Positions 50,089 to 62,022 of a stretch of 64,000 nt of DNA are shown piece after piece. The notes beneath the pieces were generated by a model. That model ran no database searches, was not told where the DNA came from, and worked only from the letters and a program-made list of their open reading frames with translations. The stretch's first letter is position 1, and every line of letters begins with the position of its first letter. A program made the translations under genes and the position numbers. Source of the stretch: Micromussa lordhowensis (lineage: Eukaryota; Cnidaria; Anthozoa; Scleractinia; Lobophylliidae). The stretch is from the NCBI GenBank assembly GCA_964020085.1, contig OZ026604.1:26404697-26468696 (forward strand). The letters run 5' to 3'.

Positions 50089-53000
50089 AGCTTGACGCGT
50101 GTCGCAACTTGGCAAACTAATGGCACCAAAGCACTCCTGGGGTGGGTCCGGGTCCACATGCAAAGTTTCGGAGCTGCGCGACATCTCGCACTATGCTAAC
50201 CAGCCCGTTTGCTAATTAGCCGAACTTTGCGCGCGTCGCAACTTTGCAAACTAATACCACCAAAGCACTCCCGGGGTCGGTCCGGGTCCAAATGCGAAGT
50301 ATCGGAGCTGCGCGAAATCTCCCACTATGCTAATCAGCCCGCAGATCCCCAGGCGTGGCCGGCTGGCTGACTCGTTAGCCGAGCTTGACGCGTGTCGCAA
50401 CTTGGCAAACTAATGGCACCAAAGCACTCCTGGGGTGGGTCCGGGTCCACATGCAAAGTTTCGGAGCTGCGCGACATCTCGCACTATGCTAACCAGCCCG
50501 TTTGCTAATTAGCCGAACTTTGCGCGCGTCGCAACTTTGCAAACTAATACCACCAAAGCACTCCCGGGGTCGGTCCGGGTCCAAATGCGAAGTATCGGAG
50601 CTGCGCGAAATCTCCCACTATGCTAATCAGCCCGCAGATCCCCAGGCGTGGCCGGCTGGCTGACTCGTTAGCCGAGCTTGACGCGTGTCGCAACTTGGCA
50701 AACTAATGGCACCAAAGCACTCCTGGGGTGGGTCCGGGTCCACATGCAAAGTTTCGGAGCTGCGCGACATCTCGCACTATGCTAACCAGCCCGTTTGCTA
50801 ATTAGCCGAACTTTGCGCGCGTCGCAACTTTGCAAACTAATACCACCAAAGCACTCCCGGGGTCGGTCCGGGTCCAAATGCGAAGTATCGGAGCTGCGCG
50901 AAATCTCCCACTATGCTAATCAGCCCGCAGATCCCCAGGCGTGGCCGGCTGGCTGACTCGTTAGCCGAGCTTGACGCGTGTCGCAACTTGGCAAACTAAT
51001 GGCACCAAAGCACTCCTGGGGTGGGTCCGGGTCCACATGCAAAGTTTCGGAGCTGCGCGACATCTCGCACTATGCTAACCAGCCCGTTTGCTAATTAGCC
51101 GAACTTTGCGCGCGTCGCAACTTTGCAAACTAATACCACCAAAGCACTCCCGGGGTCGGTCCGGGTCCAAATGCGAAGTATCGGAGCTGCGCGAAATCTC
51201 CCACTATGCTAATCAGCCCGCAGATCCCCAGGCGTGGCCGGCTGGCTGACTCGTTAGCCGAGCTTGACGCGTGTCGCAACTTGGCAAACTAATGGCACCA
51301 AAGCACTCCTGGGGTGGGTCCGGGTCCACATGCAAAGTTTCGGAGCTGCGCGACATCTCGCACTATGCTAACCAGCCCGTTTGCTAATTAGCCGAACTTT
51401 GCGCGCGTCGCAACTTTGCAAACTAATACCACCAAAGCACTCCCGGGGTCGGTCCGGGTCCAAATGCGAAGTATCGGAGCTGCGCGAAATCTCCCACTAT
51501 GCTAATCAGCCCGCAGATCCCCAGGCGTGGCCGGCTGGCTGACTCGTTAGCCGAGCTTGACGCGTGTCGCAACTTGGCAAACTAATGGCACCAAAGCACT
51601 CCTGGGGTGGGTCCGGGTCCACATGCAAAGTTTCGGAGCTGCGCGACATCTCGCACTATGCTAACCAGCCCGTTTGCTAATTAGCCGAACTTTGCGCGCG
51701 TCGCAACTTTGCAAACTAATACCACCAAAGCACTCCCGGGGTCGGTCCGGGTCCAAATGCGAAGTATCGGAGCTGCGCGAAATCTCCCACTATGCTAATC
51801 AGCCCGCAGATCCCCAGGCGTGGCCGGCTGGCTGACTCGTTAGCCGAGCTTGACGCGTGTCGCAACTTGGCAAACTAATGGCACCAAAGCACTCCTGGGG
51901 TGGGTCCGGGTCCACATGCAAAGTTTCGGAGCTTCGCGACATCTCGCACTATGCTAACCAGCCCGTTTGCTAATTAGCCGAACTTTGCGCGCGTCGCAAC
52001 TTTGCAAACTAATACCACCAAAGCACTCCCGGGGTCGGTCCGGGTCCAAATGCGAAGTATCGGAGCTGCGCGAAATCTCCCACTATGCTAATCAGCCCGC
52101 AGATCCCCAGGCGTGGCCGGCTGGCTGACTCGTTAGCCGAGCTTGACGCGTGTCGCAACTTGGCAAACTAATGGCACCAAAGCACTCCTGGGGTGGGTCC
52201 GGGTCCACATGCAAAGTTTCGGAGCTGCGCGACATCTCGCACTATGCTAACCAGCCCGTTTGCTAATTAGCCGAACTTTGCGCGCGTCGCAACTTTGCAA
52301 ACTAATACCACCAAAGCACTCCCGGGGTCGGTCCGGGTCCAAATGCGAAGTATCGGAGCTGCGCGAAATCTCCCACTATGCTAATCAGCCCGCAGATCCC
52401 CAGGCGTGGCCGGCTGGCTGACTCGTTAGCCGAGCTTGACGCGTGTCGCAACTTGGCAAACTAATGGCACCAAAGCACTCCTGGGGTGGGTCCGGGTCCA
52501 CATGCAAAGTTTCGGAGCTGCGCGACATCTCGCACTATGCTAACCAGCCCGTTTGCTAATTAGCCGAACTTTGCGCGCGTCGCAACTTTGCAAACTAATA
52601 CCACCAAAGCACTCCCGGGGTCGGTCCGGGTCCAAATGCGAAGTATCGGAGCTGCGCGAAATCTCCCACTATGCTAATCAGCCCGCAGATCCCCAGGCGT
52701 GGCCGGCTGGCTGACTCGTTAGCCGAGCTTGACGCGTGTCGCAACTTGGCAAACTAATGGCACCAAAGCACTCCTGGGGTGGGTCCGGGTCCACATGCAA
52801 AGTTTCGGAGCTGCGCGACATCTCGCACTATGCTAACCAGCCCGTTTGCTAATTAGCCGAACTTTGCGCGCGTCGCAACTTTGCAAACTAATACCACCAA
52901 AGCACTCCCGGGGTCGGTCCGGGTCCAAATGCGAAGTATCGGAGCTGCGCGAAATCTCCCACTATGCTAATCAGCCCGCAGATCCCCAGGCGTGGCCGGC

Positions 53001-55735
53001 TGGCTGACTCGTTAGCCGAGCTTGACGCGTGTCGCAACTTGGCAAACTAATGGCACCAAAGCACTCCTGGGGTGGGTCCGGGTCCACATGCAAAGTTTCG
53101 GAGCTGCGCGACATCTCGCACTATGCTAACCAGCCCGTTTGCTAATTAGCCGAACTTTGCGCGCGTCGCAACTTTGCAAACTAATACCACCAAAGCACTC
53201 CCGGGGTCGGTCCGGGTCCAAATGCGAAGTATCGGAGCTGCGCGAAATCTCCCACTATGCTAATCAGCCCGCAGATCCCCAGGCGTGGCCGGCTGGCTGA
53301 CTCGTTAGCCGAGCTTGACGCGTGTCGCAACTTGGCAAACTAATGGCACCAAAGCACTCCTGGGGTGGGTCCGGGTCCACATGCAAAGTTTCGGAGCTGC
53401 GCGACATCTCGCACTATGCTAACCAGCCCGTTTGCTAATTAGCCGAACTTTGCGCGCGTCGCAACTTTGCAAACTAATACCACCAAAGCACTCCCGGGGT
53501 CGGTCCGGGTCCAAATGCGAAGTATCGGAGCTGCGCGAAATCTCCCACTATGCTAATCAGCCCGCAGATCCCCAGGCGTGGCCGGCTGGCTGACTCGTTA
53601 GCCGAGCTTGACGCGTGTCGCAACTTGGCAAACTAATGGCACCAAAGCACTCCTGGGGTGGGTCCGGGTCCACATGCAAAGTTTCGGAGCTGCGCGACAT
53701 CTCGCACTATGCTAACCAGCCCGTTTGCTAATTAGCCGAACTTTGCGCGCGTCGCAACTTTGCAAACTAATACCACCAAAGCACTCCCGGGGTCGGTCCG
53801 GGTCCAAATGCGAAGTATCGGAGCTGCGCGAAATCTCCCACTATGCTAATCAGCCCGCAGATCCCCAGGCGTGGCCGGCTGGCTGACTCGTTAGCCGAGC
53901 TTGACGCGTGTCGCAACTTGGCAAACTAATGGCACCAAAGCACTCCTGGGGTGGGTCCGGGTCCACATGCAAAGTTTCGGAGCTGCGCGACATCTCGCAC
54001 TATGCTAACCAGCCCGTTTGCTAATTAGCCGAACTTTGCGCGCGTCGCAACTTTGCAAACTAATACCACCAAAGCACTCCCGGGGTCGGTCCGGGTCCAA
54101 ATGCGAAGTATCGGAGCTGCGCGAAATCTCCCACTATGCTAATCAGCCCGCAGATCCCCAGGCGTGGCCGGCTGGCTGACTCGTTAGCCGAGCTTGACGC
54201 GTGTCGCAACTTGGCAAACTAATGGCACCAAAGCACTCCTGGGGTGGGTCCGGGTCCACATGCAAAGTTTCGGAGCTGCGCGACATCTCGCACTATGCTA
54301 ACCAGCCCGTTTGCTAATTAGCCGAACTTTGCGCGCGTCGCAACTTTGCAAACTAATACCACCAAAGCACTCCCGGGGTCGGTCCGGGTCCAAATGCGAA
54401 GTATCGGAGCTGCGCGAAATCTCCCACTATGCTAATCAGCCCGCAGATCCCCAGGCGTGGCCGGCTGGCTGACTCGTTAGCCGAGCTTGACGCGTGTCGC
54501 AACTTGGCAAACTAATGGCACCAAAGCACTCCTGGGGTGGGTCCGGGTCCACATGCAAAGTTTCGGAGCTGCGCGACATCTCGCACTATGCTAACCAGCC
54601 CGTTTGCTAATTAGCCGAACTTTGCGCGCGTCGCAACTTTGCAAACTAATACCACCAAAGCACTCCCGGGGTCGGTCCGGGTCCAAATGCGAAGTATCGG
54701 AGCTGCGCGAAATCTCCCACTATGCTAATCAGCCCGCAGATCCCCAGGCGTGGCCGGCTGGCTGACTCGTTAGCCGAGCTTGACGCGTGTCGCAACTTGG
54801 CAAACTAATGGCACCAAAGCACTCCTGGGGTGGGTCCGGGTCCACATGCAAAGTTTCGGAGCTGCGCGACATCTCGCACTATGCTAACCAGCCCGTTTGC
54901 TAATTAGCCGAACTTTGCGCGCGTCGCAACTTTGCAAACTAATACCACCAAAGCACTCCCGGGGTCGGTCCGGGTCCAAATGCGAAGTATCGGAGCTGCG
55001 CGAAATCTCCCACTATGCTAATCAGCCCGCAGATCCCCAGGCGTGGCCGGCTGGCTGACTCGTTAGCCGAGCTTGACGCGTGTCGCAACTTGGCAAACTA
55101 ATGGCACCAAAGCACTCCTGGGGTGGGTCCGGGTCCACATGCAAAGTTTCGGAGCTGCGCGACATCTCGCACTATGCTAACCAGCCCGTTTGCTAATTAG
55201 CCGAACTTTGCGCGCGTCGCAACTTTGCAAACTAATACCACCAAAGCACTCCCGGGGTCGGTCCGGGTCCAAATGCGAAGTATCGGAGCTGCGCGAAATC
55301 TCCCACTATGCTAATCAGCCCGCAGATCCCCAGGCGTGGCCGGCTGGCTGACTCGTTAGCCGAGCTTGACGCGTGTCGCAACTTGGCAAACTAATGGCAC
55401 CAAAGCACTCCTGGGGTGGGTCCGGGTCCACATGCAAAGTTTCGGAGCTGCGCGACATCTCGCACTATGCTAACCAGCCCGTTTGCTAATTAGCCGAACT
55501 TTGCGCGCGTCGCAACTTTGCAAACTAATACCACCAAAGCACTCCCGGGGTCGGTCCGGGTCCAAATGCGAAGTATCGGAGCTGCGCGAAATCTCCCACT
55601 ATGCTAATCAGCCCGCAGATCCCCAGGCGTGGCCGGCTGGCTGACTCGTTAGCCGAGCTTGACGCGTGTCGCAACTTGGCAAACTAATGGCACCAAAGCA
55701 CTCCTGGGGTGGGTCCGGGTCCACATGCAAAGTTT
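50089..55735. repeat. Almost invariant satellite stretch
   Basis: Some 19 dimers, in which I noticed only one substitution, GAGCTTCGCG at about 51,934. No gene, regulatory site or unique sequence is present. It is bounded on the right by the first GTTTTGG / GGTTAGGG dimer. Confidence 0.87.
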
Positions 55736-57427
55736 TGGAGCTGCGCGACATCTCGCACTATGCTAACCAGCCCGTTTGCTAATTAGCCGAACTTTGCGCG
55801 CGTCGCAACTTTGCAAACTAATACCACCAAAGCACTCCCGGGGTCGGTTAGGGTCCAAATGCGAAGTATCGGAGCTGCGCGAAATCTCCCACTATGCTAA
55901 TCAGCCCGCAGATCCCCAGGCGTGGCCGGCTGGCTGACTCGTTAGCCGAGCTTGACGCGTGTCGCAACTTGGCAAACTAATGGCACCAAAGCACTCCTGG
56001 GGTGGGTCCGGGTCCACATGCAAAGTTTCGGAGCTGCGCGACATCTCGCACTATGCTAACCAGCCCGTTTGCTAATTAGCCGAACTTTGCGCGCGTCGCA
56101 ACTTTGCAAACTAATACCACCAAAGCACTCCCGGGGTCGGTCCGGGTCCAAATGCGAAGTATCGGAGCTGCGCGAAATCTCCCACTATGCTAATCAGCCT
56201 GCAGATCCCCAGGCGTGGCCGGCTGGCTGACTCGTTAGCCGAGCTTGACGCGTGTCGCAACTTGGCAAACTAATGGCACCAAAGCACTCTTGGGGTGGGT
56301 CCGGGTCCACATGCAAAGTTTCGGAGCTGCGCGACATCTCGCACTATGCTAACCAGCCCGTTTGCTAATTAGCCGAACTTTGCGCGCGTCGCAACTTTGC
56401 AAACTAATACCACCAAAGCACTCCCGGGGTCGGTCCGGGTCCAAATGCGAAGTATCGGAGCTGCGCGAAATCTCCCACTATGCTAATCAGCCCGCAGATC
56501 CCCAGGCGTGGCCGGCTGGCTGACTCGTTAGCCGAGCTTGACGCGTGTCGCAACTTGGCAAACTAATGGCACCAAAGCACTCCTGGGGTGGGTCCGGGTC
56601 CACATGCAAAGTTTCGGAGCTGCGCGACATCTCGCACTATGCTAACCAGCCCGTTTGCTAATTAGCCGAACTTTGCGCGCGTCGCAACTTTGCAAACTAA
56701 TACCACCAAAGCACTCCCGGGGTCGGTCCGGGTCCAAATGCGAAGTATCGGAGCTGCGCGAAATCTCCCACTATGCTAATCAGCCCGCAGATCCCCAGGC
56801 GTGGCCGGCTGGCTGACTCGTTAGCCGAGCTTGACGCGTGTCGCAACTTGGCAAACTAATGGCACCAAAGCACTCCTGGGGTGGGTCCGGGTCCACATGC
56901 AAAGTTTTGGAGCTGCGCGACATCTCGCACTATGCTAACCAGCCCGTTTGCTAATTAGCCGAACTTTGCGCGCGTCGCAACTTTGCAAACTAATACCACC
57001 AAAGCACTCCCGGGGTCGGTTAGGGTCCAAATGCGAAGTATCGCAGCTGCGCGAAATCTCCCACTATGCTAATCAGCCCGCAGATCCCCAGGCGTGGCCG
57101 GCTGGCTGACTCGTTAGCCGAGCTTGACGCGTGTCGCAACTTGGCAAACTAATGGCACCAAAGCACTCCTGGGGTGGGTCCGGGTCCACATGCAAAGTTT
57201 CGGAGCTGCGCGACATCTCGCACTATGCTAACCAGCCCGTTTGCTAATTAGCCGAACTTTGCGCGCGTCGCAACTTTGCAAACTAATACCACCAAAGCAC
57301 TCCCGGGGTCGGTCCGGGTCCAAATGCGAAGTATCGGAGCTGCGCGAAATCTCCCACTATGCTAATCAGCCCGCAGATCCCCAGGCGTGGCCGGCTGGCT
57401 GACTCGTTAGCCGAGCTTGACGCGTGT
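55736..57427. repeat. Diverged dimers with the GGTTAGGG variant, left group
   Basis: The paired changes TTTCGG to TTTTGG and GGTCCGGG to GGTTAGGG occur at 55736/55846-55853 and 56908/57018-57025, 1,172 bp (4 dimers) apart. Between them lie GCCTGCAG (56200) and CTCTTGGGG (about 56,290). The stretch 56200-57025 recurs at 59557-60382, offset by 3,357 bp. That is 11 dimers plus one extra 134-bp subunit. Confidence 0.87.
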
Positions 57428-57854
57428 CGCAACTTGGCAAACTAATGGCACCAAAGCACTCCTGGGGTGGGTCCGGGTCCACATGCAAAGTTTCGGAGCT
57501 GCGCAACATCTCGCACTATGCTAACCAGCCCGTTTGCTAATTAGCCGAACTTTGCGCGCGTCGCAACTTTGCAAACTAATACCACCAAAGCACTCCTGGG
57601 GTGGGTCCGGGTCCACATGCAAAGTTTCGGAGCTGCGCGACATCTCGCACTATGGTAACCAGCCCGTTTGCTAATTAGCCGAACTTTGCGCGCGTCGCAA
57701 CTTTGCAAACTAATACCACCAAAGCACTCCCGGGGTCGGTCCGGGTCCAAATGCGAAGTATCGGAGCTGCGCGAAATCTCCCACTATGCTAATCAGCCCG
57801 CAGATCCCCAGGCGTGGCCGGCTGGCTGACTCGTTAGCCGAGCTTGACGCGTGT
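57428..57854 (+). repeat. A-A/B-B trimer: the only break in dimer order
   Basis: A normal A subunit (57428-57561, with a private CpG transition GCGCAAC at about 57,505) is followed by a second 134-bp subunit (57562-57695) before B (57696-57854). The extra 134 bp shifts the phase of every later dimer. It explains the phase at the window end together with the three 1-bp changes. This is the expected product of unequal crossing over between misaligned A and B subunits. Confidence 0.93.
57562..57695 (+). repeat. Hybrid B/A subunit
   Basis: The B-specific bases at unit positions 9, 20 and 21 are present, then A-specific bases from position 36 to the end, including the short A-type 3' end. The switch lies in the 14 bases at 57583-57596, where A and B are identical. 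A private C-to-G change makes TATGGTAACC at about 57,655. The structure is a direct record of one crossover site. Confidence 0.92.
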
Positions 57855-60264
57855 CGCAACTTGGCAAACTAATGGCACCAAAGCACTCCTGGGGTGGGTC
57901 CGGGTCCACATGCAAAGTTTCGGAGCTGCGCGACATCTCGCACTATGCTAACCAGCCCGTTTGCTAATTAGCCGAACTTTGCGCGCGTCGCAACTTTGCA
58001 AACTAATACCACCAAAGCACTCCCGTGGTCGGTCCGGGTCCAAATGCGAAGTATCGGAGCTGCGCGAAATCTCCCACTATGCTAATCAGCCCGCAGATCC
58101 CCAGGCGTGGCCGGCTGGCTGACTCGTTAGCCGAGCTTGACGCGTGTCGCAACTTGGCAAACTAATGGCACCAAAGCACTCCTGGGGTGGGTCCGGGTCC
58201 ACATGCAAAGTTTCGGAGCTGCGCGACATCTCGCACTATGCTAACCAGCCCGTTTGCTAATTAGCCGAACTTTGCGCGCGTCGCAACTTTGCAAACTAAT
58301 ACCACCAAAGCACTCCCGGGGTCGGTCCGGGTCCAAATGCGAAGTATCGGAGCTGCGCGAAATCTCCCACTATGCTAATCAGCCCGCAGATCGCCAGACG
58401 TGGCCGGCTGGCTGACTCGTTAGCCGAGCTTGACGCGTGTCGCAACTTGGCAAACTAATGGCACCAAAGCACTCCTGGGGTGGGTCCGGGTCCACATGCA
58501 AAGTTTCGGAGCTGCGCGACATCTCGCACTATGCTAACCAGCCCGTTTGCTAATTAGCCGAACTTTGCGCGCGTCGCAACTTTGCAAACTAATACCACCA
58601 AAGCACTCCCGGGGTCGGTCCGGGTCCAAATGCGAAGTATCGGAGCTGCGCGAAATCTCCCACTATGCTAATCAGCCCGCAGATCCCCAGGCGTGGCCGG
58701 CTGGCTGACTCGTTAGCCGAGCTTGACGCGTGTCGCAACTTGGCAAACTAATGGCACCAAAGCACTCCTGGGGTGGGTCCGGGTCCACATGCAAAGTTTC
58801 GGAGCTGCGCGACATCTCGCACTATGCTAACCAGCCCGTTTGCTAATTAGCCGAACTTTGCGCGCGTCGCAACTTTGCAAACTAATACCACCAAAGCACT
58901 CCCGGGGTCGGTCCGGGTCCAAATGCGAAGTATCGGAGCTGCGCGAAATCTCCCACTATGCTAATCAGCCCGCAGATCCCCAGGCGTGGCCGGCTGGCTG
59001 ACTCGTTAGCCGAGCTTGACGCGTGTCGCAACTTGGCAAACTAATGGCACCAAAGCACTCCTGGGGTGGGTCCGGGTCCACATGCAAAGTTTCGGAGCTG
59101 CGCGACATCTCGCACTATGCTAACCAGCCCGTTTGCTAATTAGCCGAACTTTGCGCGCGTCGCAACTTTGCAAACTAATACCACCAAAGCACTCCCGGGG
59201 TCGGTCCGGGTCCAAATGCGAAGTATCGGAGCTGCGCGAAATCTCCCACTATGCTAATCAGCCCGCAGATCCCCAGGCGTGGCCGGCTGGCTGACTCGTT
59301 AGCCGAGCTTGACGCGTGTCGCAACTTGGCAAACTAATGGCACCAAAGCACTCCTGGGGTGGGTCCGGGTCCACATGCAAAGTTTCGGAGCTGCGCGACA
59401 TCTCGCACTATGCTAACCAGCCCGTTTGCTCATTAGCCGAACTTTGCGCGCGTCGCAACTTTGCAAACTAATACCACCAAAGCACTCCCGGGGTCGGTCC
59501 GGGTCCAAATGCGAAGTATCGGAGCTGCGCGAAATCTCCCACTATGCTAATCAGCCTGCAGATCCCCAGGCGTGGCCGGCTGGCTGACTCGTTAGCCGAG
59601 CTTGACGCGTGTCGCAACTTGGCAAACTAATGGCACCAAAGCACTCTTGGGGTGGGTCCGGGTCCACATGCAAAGTTTCGGAGCTGCGCGACATCTCGCA
59701 CTATGCTAACCAGCCCGTTTGCTAATTAGCCGAACTTTGCGCGCGTCGCAACTTTGCAAACTAATACCACCAAAGCACTCCCGGGGTCGGTCCGGGTCCA
59801 AATGCGAAGTATCGGAGCTGCGCGAAATCTCCCACTATGCTAATCAGCCCGCAGATCCCCAGGCGTGGCCGGCTGGCTGACTCGTTAGCCGAGCTTGACG
59901 CGTGTCGCAACTTGGCAAACTAATGGCACCAAAGCACTCCTGGGGTGGGTCCGGGTCCACATGCAAAGTTTCGGAGCTGCGCGACATCTCGCACTATGCT
60001 AACCAGCCCGTTTGCTAATTAGCCGAACTTTGCGCGCGTCGCAACTTTGCAAACTAATACCACCAAAGCACTCCCGGGGTCGGTCCGGGTCCAAATGCGA
60101 AGTATCGGAGCTGCGCGAAATCTCCCACTATGCTAATCAGCCCGCAGATCCCCAGGCGTGGCCGGCTGGCTGACTCGTTAGCCGAGCTTGACGCGTGTCG
60201 CAACTTGGCAAACTAATGGCACCAAAGCACTCCTGGGGTGGGTCCGGGTCCACATGCAAAGTTT
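57855..60264. repeat. Dimers with scattered variants right of the hybrid
   Basis: Variants include CCCGTGG at about 58,026, the changes TCGCCAGACG at about 58,392, TGCTCATTAG at about 59,431, GCCTGCAG at 59557 and CTCTTGGGG at about 59,647. The last two match the 56.2-kb segment at an offset of 3,357 bp. No non-satellite sequence is present. Confidence 0.85.
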
Positions 60265-62022
60265 TGGAGCTGCGCGACATCTCGCACTATGCTAACCAGC
60301 CCGTTTGCTAATTAGCCGAACTTTGCGCGCGTCGCAACTTTGCAAACTAATACCACCAAAGCACTCCCGGGGTCGGTTAGGGTCCAAATGCGAAGTATCG
60401 GAGCTGCGCGAAATCTCCCACTATGCTAATCAGCCCGCAGATCCCTAGGCGTGGCCGGCTGGCTGACTCGTTAGCCGAGCTTGACGCGTGTCGCAACTTG
60501 GCAAACTAATGGCACCAAAGCACTCCTGGGGTGGGTCCGGGTCCACATGCAAAGTTTCGGAGCTGCGCGACATCTTGCACTATGCTAACCAGCCCGTTTG
60601 CTAATTAGCCGAACTTTGCGCGCGTCGCAACTTTGCAAACTAATACCACCAAAGCACTCCCGGGGTCGGTCCGGGTCCAAATGCGAAGTATCGGAGCTGC
60701 GCGAAATCTCCCACTATGCTAATCAGCCCGCAGATCCCCAGGCGTGGCCGGCTGGCTGACTCGTTAGCCGAGCTTGACGCGTGTCGCAACTTGGCAAACT
60801 AATGGCACCAAAGCACTCCTGGGGTGGGTCCGGGTCCACATGCAAAGTTTCGGAGCTGCGCGACATCTCGCACTATGCTAACCAGCCCGTTTGCTAATTA
60901 GCCGAACTTTGCGCGCGTCGCAACTTTGCAAACTAATACCACCAAAGCACTCCCGGGGTCGGTCCGGGTCCAAATGCGAAGTATCGGAGCTGCGCGAAAT
61001 CTCCCACTATGCTAATCAGCCCGCAGATCCCCAGGCGTGGCCGGCTGGCTGACTCGTTAGCCGAGCTTGACGCGTGTCGCAACTTGGCAAACTAATGGCA
61101 CCAAAGCACTCCTGGGGTGGGTCCGGGTCCACATGCAAAGTTTCGGAGCTGCGCGACATCTCGCACTATGCTAACCAGCCCGTTTGCTAATTAGCCGAAC
61201 TTTGCGCGCGTCGCAACTTTGCAAACTAATACCACCAAAGCACTCCCGGGGTCGGTCCGGGTCCAAATGCGAAGTATCGGAGCTGCGCGAAATCTCCCAC
61301 TATGCTAATCAGCCCGCAGATCCCCAGGCGTGGCCGGCTGGCTGACTCGTTAGCCGAGCTTGACGCGTGTCGCAACTTGGCAAACTAATGGCACCAAAGC
61401 ACTCCTGGGGTGGGTCCGGGTCCACATGCAAAGTTTCGGAGCTGCGCGACATCTCGCACTATGCTAACCAGCCCGTTTGCTAATTAGCCGAACTTTGCGC
61501 GCGTTGCAACTTTGCAAACTAATACCACCAAAGCACTCCCGGGGTCGGTCCGGGTCCAAATGCGAAGTATCGGAGCTGCGCGAAATCTCCCACTATGCTA
61601 ATCAGCCCGCAGATCCCCAGGCGTGGCCGGCTGGCTGACTCGTTAGCCGAGCTTGACGCGTGTCGCAACTTGGCAAACTAATGGCACCAAAGCACTCCTG
61701 GGGTGGGTCCGGGTCCACATGCAAAGTTTCGGAGCTGCGCGACATCTCGCACTATGCTAACCAGCCCGTTTGCTAATTAGCCGAACTTTGCGCGCGTCGA
61801 ACCTTTGCAAACTAATACCACCAAAGCACTCCCGGGGTCGGTCCGGGTCCAAATGCGAAGTATCGGAGCTGCGCGAAATCTCCCACTATGCTAATCAGCC
61901 CGCAGATCCCCAGGCGTGGCCGGCTGGCTGACTCGTTAGCCGAGCTTGACGCGTGTTGCAACTTGGCAAACTAATGGCACCAAAGCACTCCTGGGGTGGG
62001 TCCGGGTCCACATGCAAAGTTT
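60265..62022. repeat. Six-dimer block (1,758 bp), first copy
   Basis: Markers are TTTTGG at 60265, GGTTAGGG at 60375-60382, CATCTTGC at 60576 and GCGTTGC at 61505. Each is repeated 1,758 bp (6 x 293) later. Private marks are CCCTAGG at about 60,446 and TGTTGCAAC at about 61,957. CGAACCTTT at 61800 recurs at 63851, seven dimers on, so the copies later changed by one dimer. Confidence 0.87.

Noticed and set aside
49957..50184. 75-residue minus-strand open frame
   Set aside because: It is created by the 1-bp G insertion at 50087-50088, which joins two frames of the satellite by chance.
57541..57750. 69-residue minus-strand open frame over the hybrid subunit
   Set aside because: It arises from the A-A/B junction and the C-to-G change at about 57,655. 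It is satellite sequence without coding features.
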